DNA of 64,000 nt from Kiloniella laminariae (lineage in GTDB: Bacteria > Pseudomonadota > Alphaproteobacteria > Kiloniellales > Kiloniellaceae). The stretch spans positions 310,001 through 374,000 of the forward strand of contig NZ_JAPWGY010000001.1 in assembly GCF_027214005.1 (NCBI RefSeq). Reading direction: 5' to 3'. The notes under the pieces were generated by a model. The model was not told the origin of the DNA and ran no database searches. It saw only the letters and a list, made by a program, of their open reading frames with translations. Below are positions 62,955 to 64,000 of the stretch, piece after piece. Numbering within the stretch: position 1 is the stretch's first letter; each line of letters opens with the position of its first letter. Both the position numbers and the translations under genes were made by a program.

Positions 62955-63950
62955 TCAGGCGAGTGTAGCAGCATGGTGGCAGGCGATCTCTCCATGTCCT
63001 TCGAATTTTTTTAACAGCGGTTTCTCCTGACGACAGATTTCTGTGGCGTGGGGGCAGCGACCATGGAACGCACAGCCAGGCGGGATGTTCATCGGGCTTG
63101 GCAATTCTCCGCTGAGAGGCGGTATGCTGGTCTTGTGATCGGGATCGATCGAGGGAGCCGCATTGAGCAGGGCGCGGGAATAGGGATGGACAGGGCTGGA
63201 GAAGACACTGTCAGAGGCACCAATCTCGACAATGGAACCAAGGTAAATTACCGCCACCCGATGTGACACATGCCGGACCAGCCGAAGGTCGTGGGCAACA
63301 AACAGGATCGTCAGACCCAGGCGATCCTGAAGATCCAGCAAGAGGTTGACCACCTGCGCCTGCACCGAGACATCCAGCGCGGAGACCAGTTCATCGGCGA
63401 TCAGGATTTCCGGTTCAACACTCAACGCCCGGGCGATAGCAACACGTTGGCGTTGTCCCCCGGAAAACTCGTGAGGCAGCTTTCCAGCCGCATCACGGGG
63501 AAGGGAGACAAGATCAAGCAATTCGTCGATCCTGTCCGGGATTTCGGCTTCCGGGCGCATCTTATGAACGGAAAGTGCTTCGTGTAGAACCTGACCGACG
63601 GTCATACGGGGGTTCAGCGATGAATAGGGGTCCTGAAACATCATCTGGACACGGCGGTTGTAGTCACGTTGCTCTGCTCTGGTTTTATGAGAGACGTTCT
63701 GGTTATCAAACAGAATTTCCCCGCCTTGAGGAGGGTACAGTCCGACAAGACAGCGGGCCAATGTTGACTTGCCACAGCCGGATTCACCGACAACACCAAG
63801 AGTTTCTCCCCGTTCAAGATGGAGGTCGATGCCGTTGAGGACCTTGATAAAGCGGGGTGCACGGCGCAACAACAGATCGACAAGTGGCGGATTTGTCTTG
63901 AAGTGATGGGTCAGGTTTTTGACCTGAAGCAGAGGCTGGGTGTCAGTCAC
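62955..63950 (-). CDS. Dipeptide/oligopeptide ABC transporter ATP-binding protein (DppF-like)
   Basis: The 331-residue ATPase has Walker A in GESGCGKSTLARCLVG, the signature SGGQRQRVAIARAL, Walker B with ILIADELVSALDVS, where most relatives have a Pro-Thr, and a C-terminal oligopeptide HPY domain (SPVHPYSRALLNAAPS). It is a DppF/OppF-type subunit. The start is GTG at 63950, whose TGA-overlap with the end of the upstream gene shows tight coupling to a DppD-like partner. Confidence 0.93.
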   Translation of the reverse strand: MTDTQPLLQVKNLTHHFKTNPPLVDLLLRRAPRFIKVLNGIDLHLERGETLGVVGESGCGKSTLARCLVGLYPPQGGEILFDNQNVSHKTRAEQRDYNRRVQMMFQDPYSSLNPRMTVGQVLHEALSVHKMRPEAEIPDRIDELLDLVSLPRDAAGKLPHEFSGGQRQRVAIARALSVEPEILIADELVSALDVSVQAQVVNLLLDLQDRLGLTILFVAHDLRLVRHVSHRVAVIYLGSIVEIGASDSVFSSPVHPYSRALLNAAPSIDPDHKTSIPPLSGELPSPMNIPPGCAFHGRCPHATEICRQEKPLLKKFEGHGEIACHHAATLA

Positions 63951-64000
63951 TGTGAATTTCCCGACAGAAAATTTTGTGGGTTAAAGCAGGCCAGAGCGAC
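63947..64000 (-). CDS. C-terminal end of upstream ABC transporter gene (partial)
   Basis: A frame open from the right edge ends VALACFNPQNFLSGNSQ, stopping with TGA at 63947-63949. The stop overlaps the GTG start of the DppF-like gene by four bases (GTGA), the standard coupling of dppD-dppF pairs. Only 17 residues are visible, so identity is inferred from context. Confidence 0.5.
   Translation of the reverse strand, partial: VALACFNPQNFLSGNSQ

Noticed and set aside
1-64000. tRNA, rRNA, CRISPR or insertion sequence
   Set aside because: None was recognised in the intergenic regions; all of them are short or explained by regulatory structures.

Overview
The window is an ordinary stretch of chromosome from a Gram-negative alphaproteobacterium with medium-to-high G+C. 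The main evidence is the complex I accessory subunit NDUFA12 next to mlaD and a DUF2155 gene, a B12-dependent ribonucleotide reductase with a C-terminal zinc ribbon, the order rne - amidase - PBP1A - prfB, PAS_5, DUF455 and DUF1127 proteins, and a set of iron-sulphur genes (alpha/beta hydrolase, cysE, iscR, two cysteine desulfurases, adrenodoxin-type ferredoxin). I cannot name the genus. I saw no rRNA, tRNA, CRISPR array, insertion sequence, prophage or plasmid gene.

Layout. 1-9.3 kb: the end of clpA, a creD homologue, a DUF1287 protein, a FemAB-like acyltransferase, ridA, and the large nrdJ gene with a 590-bp upstream region holding an NrdR-like palindrome and an exact DnaA box. 9.3-13.6 kb: a DMT transporter, a GFA protein, an unrecognised protein with faint LDH2-like features, then NDUFA12 - mlaD - a 79-residue protein - DUF2155. 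13.6-22 kb: aat, accC, accB and aroQ leftward, a DsbA-like thiol oxidoreductase and an M48 TPR protease leftward, then rightward a GGT-like lipoprotein without the catalytic threonine and a class I/II aminotransferase. 22-31 kb: rne with a long structured leader reading leftward, and amiC, the PBP1A gene and prfB rightward; prfB carries a complete programmed +1 frameshift site. 31-44.8 kb: a DUF1127/LysR divergent pair, a 5'-nucleotidase-type enzyme, two MATE exporters, a cation/proton antiporter fused to a cyclic-nucleotide-binding domain, a PAS histidine kinase, a DUF455 ferritin-like protein, a Bcp peroxiredoxin, an unrecognised secreted protein and a PAS_5 protein. 44.8-54 kb: glnE, a YhdP/AsmA-like giant, tyrS and anmK. 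54-64 kb: a DinB-fold protein, an orphan ParB-like domain, the iron-sulphur/cysteine genes, tenA, an NhaP antiporter, dgkA and a dipeptide-type ABC ATPase whose upstream partner runs off the end.

How the genes work together. Envelope biogenesis is well represented: PBP1A and amidase build and split peptidoglycan, AnmK recycles it, MlaD and the YhdP-like protein belong to lipid transport to and from the outer membrane, AccB/AccC begin fatty acid synthesis and DgkA recycles diacylglycerol. CysE supplies cysteine, which two desulfurases use as sulphur donor under an IscR-like regulator; no IscU scaffold is present here.

Nothing in the window looks like a complete new system. The observations most worth following are the frameshift in prfB, the apparently inactive GGT-like lipoprotein, the IscU-less desulfurase cluster, the control region of nrdJ, the rne leader and a few unrecognised genes.
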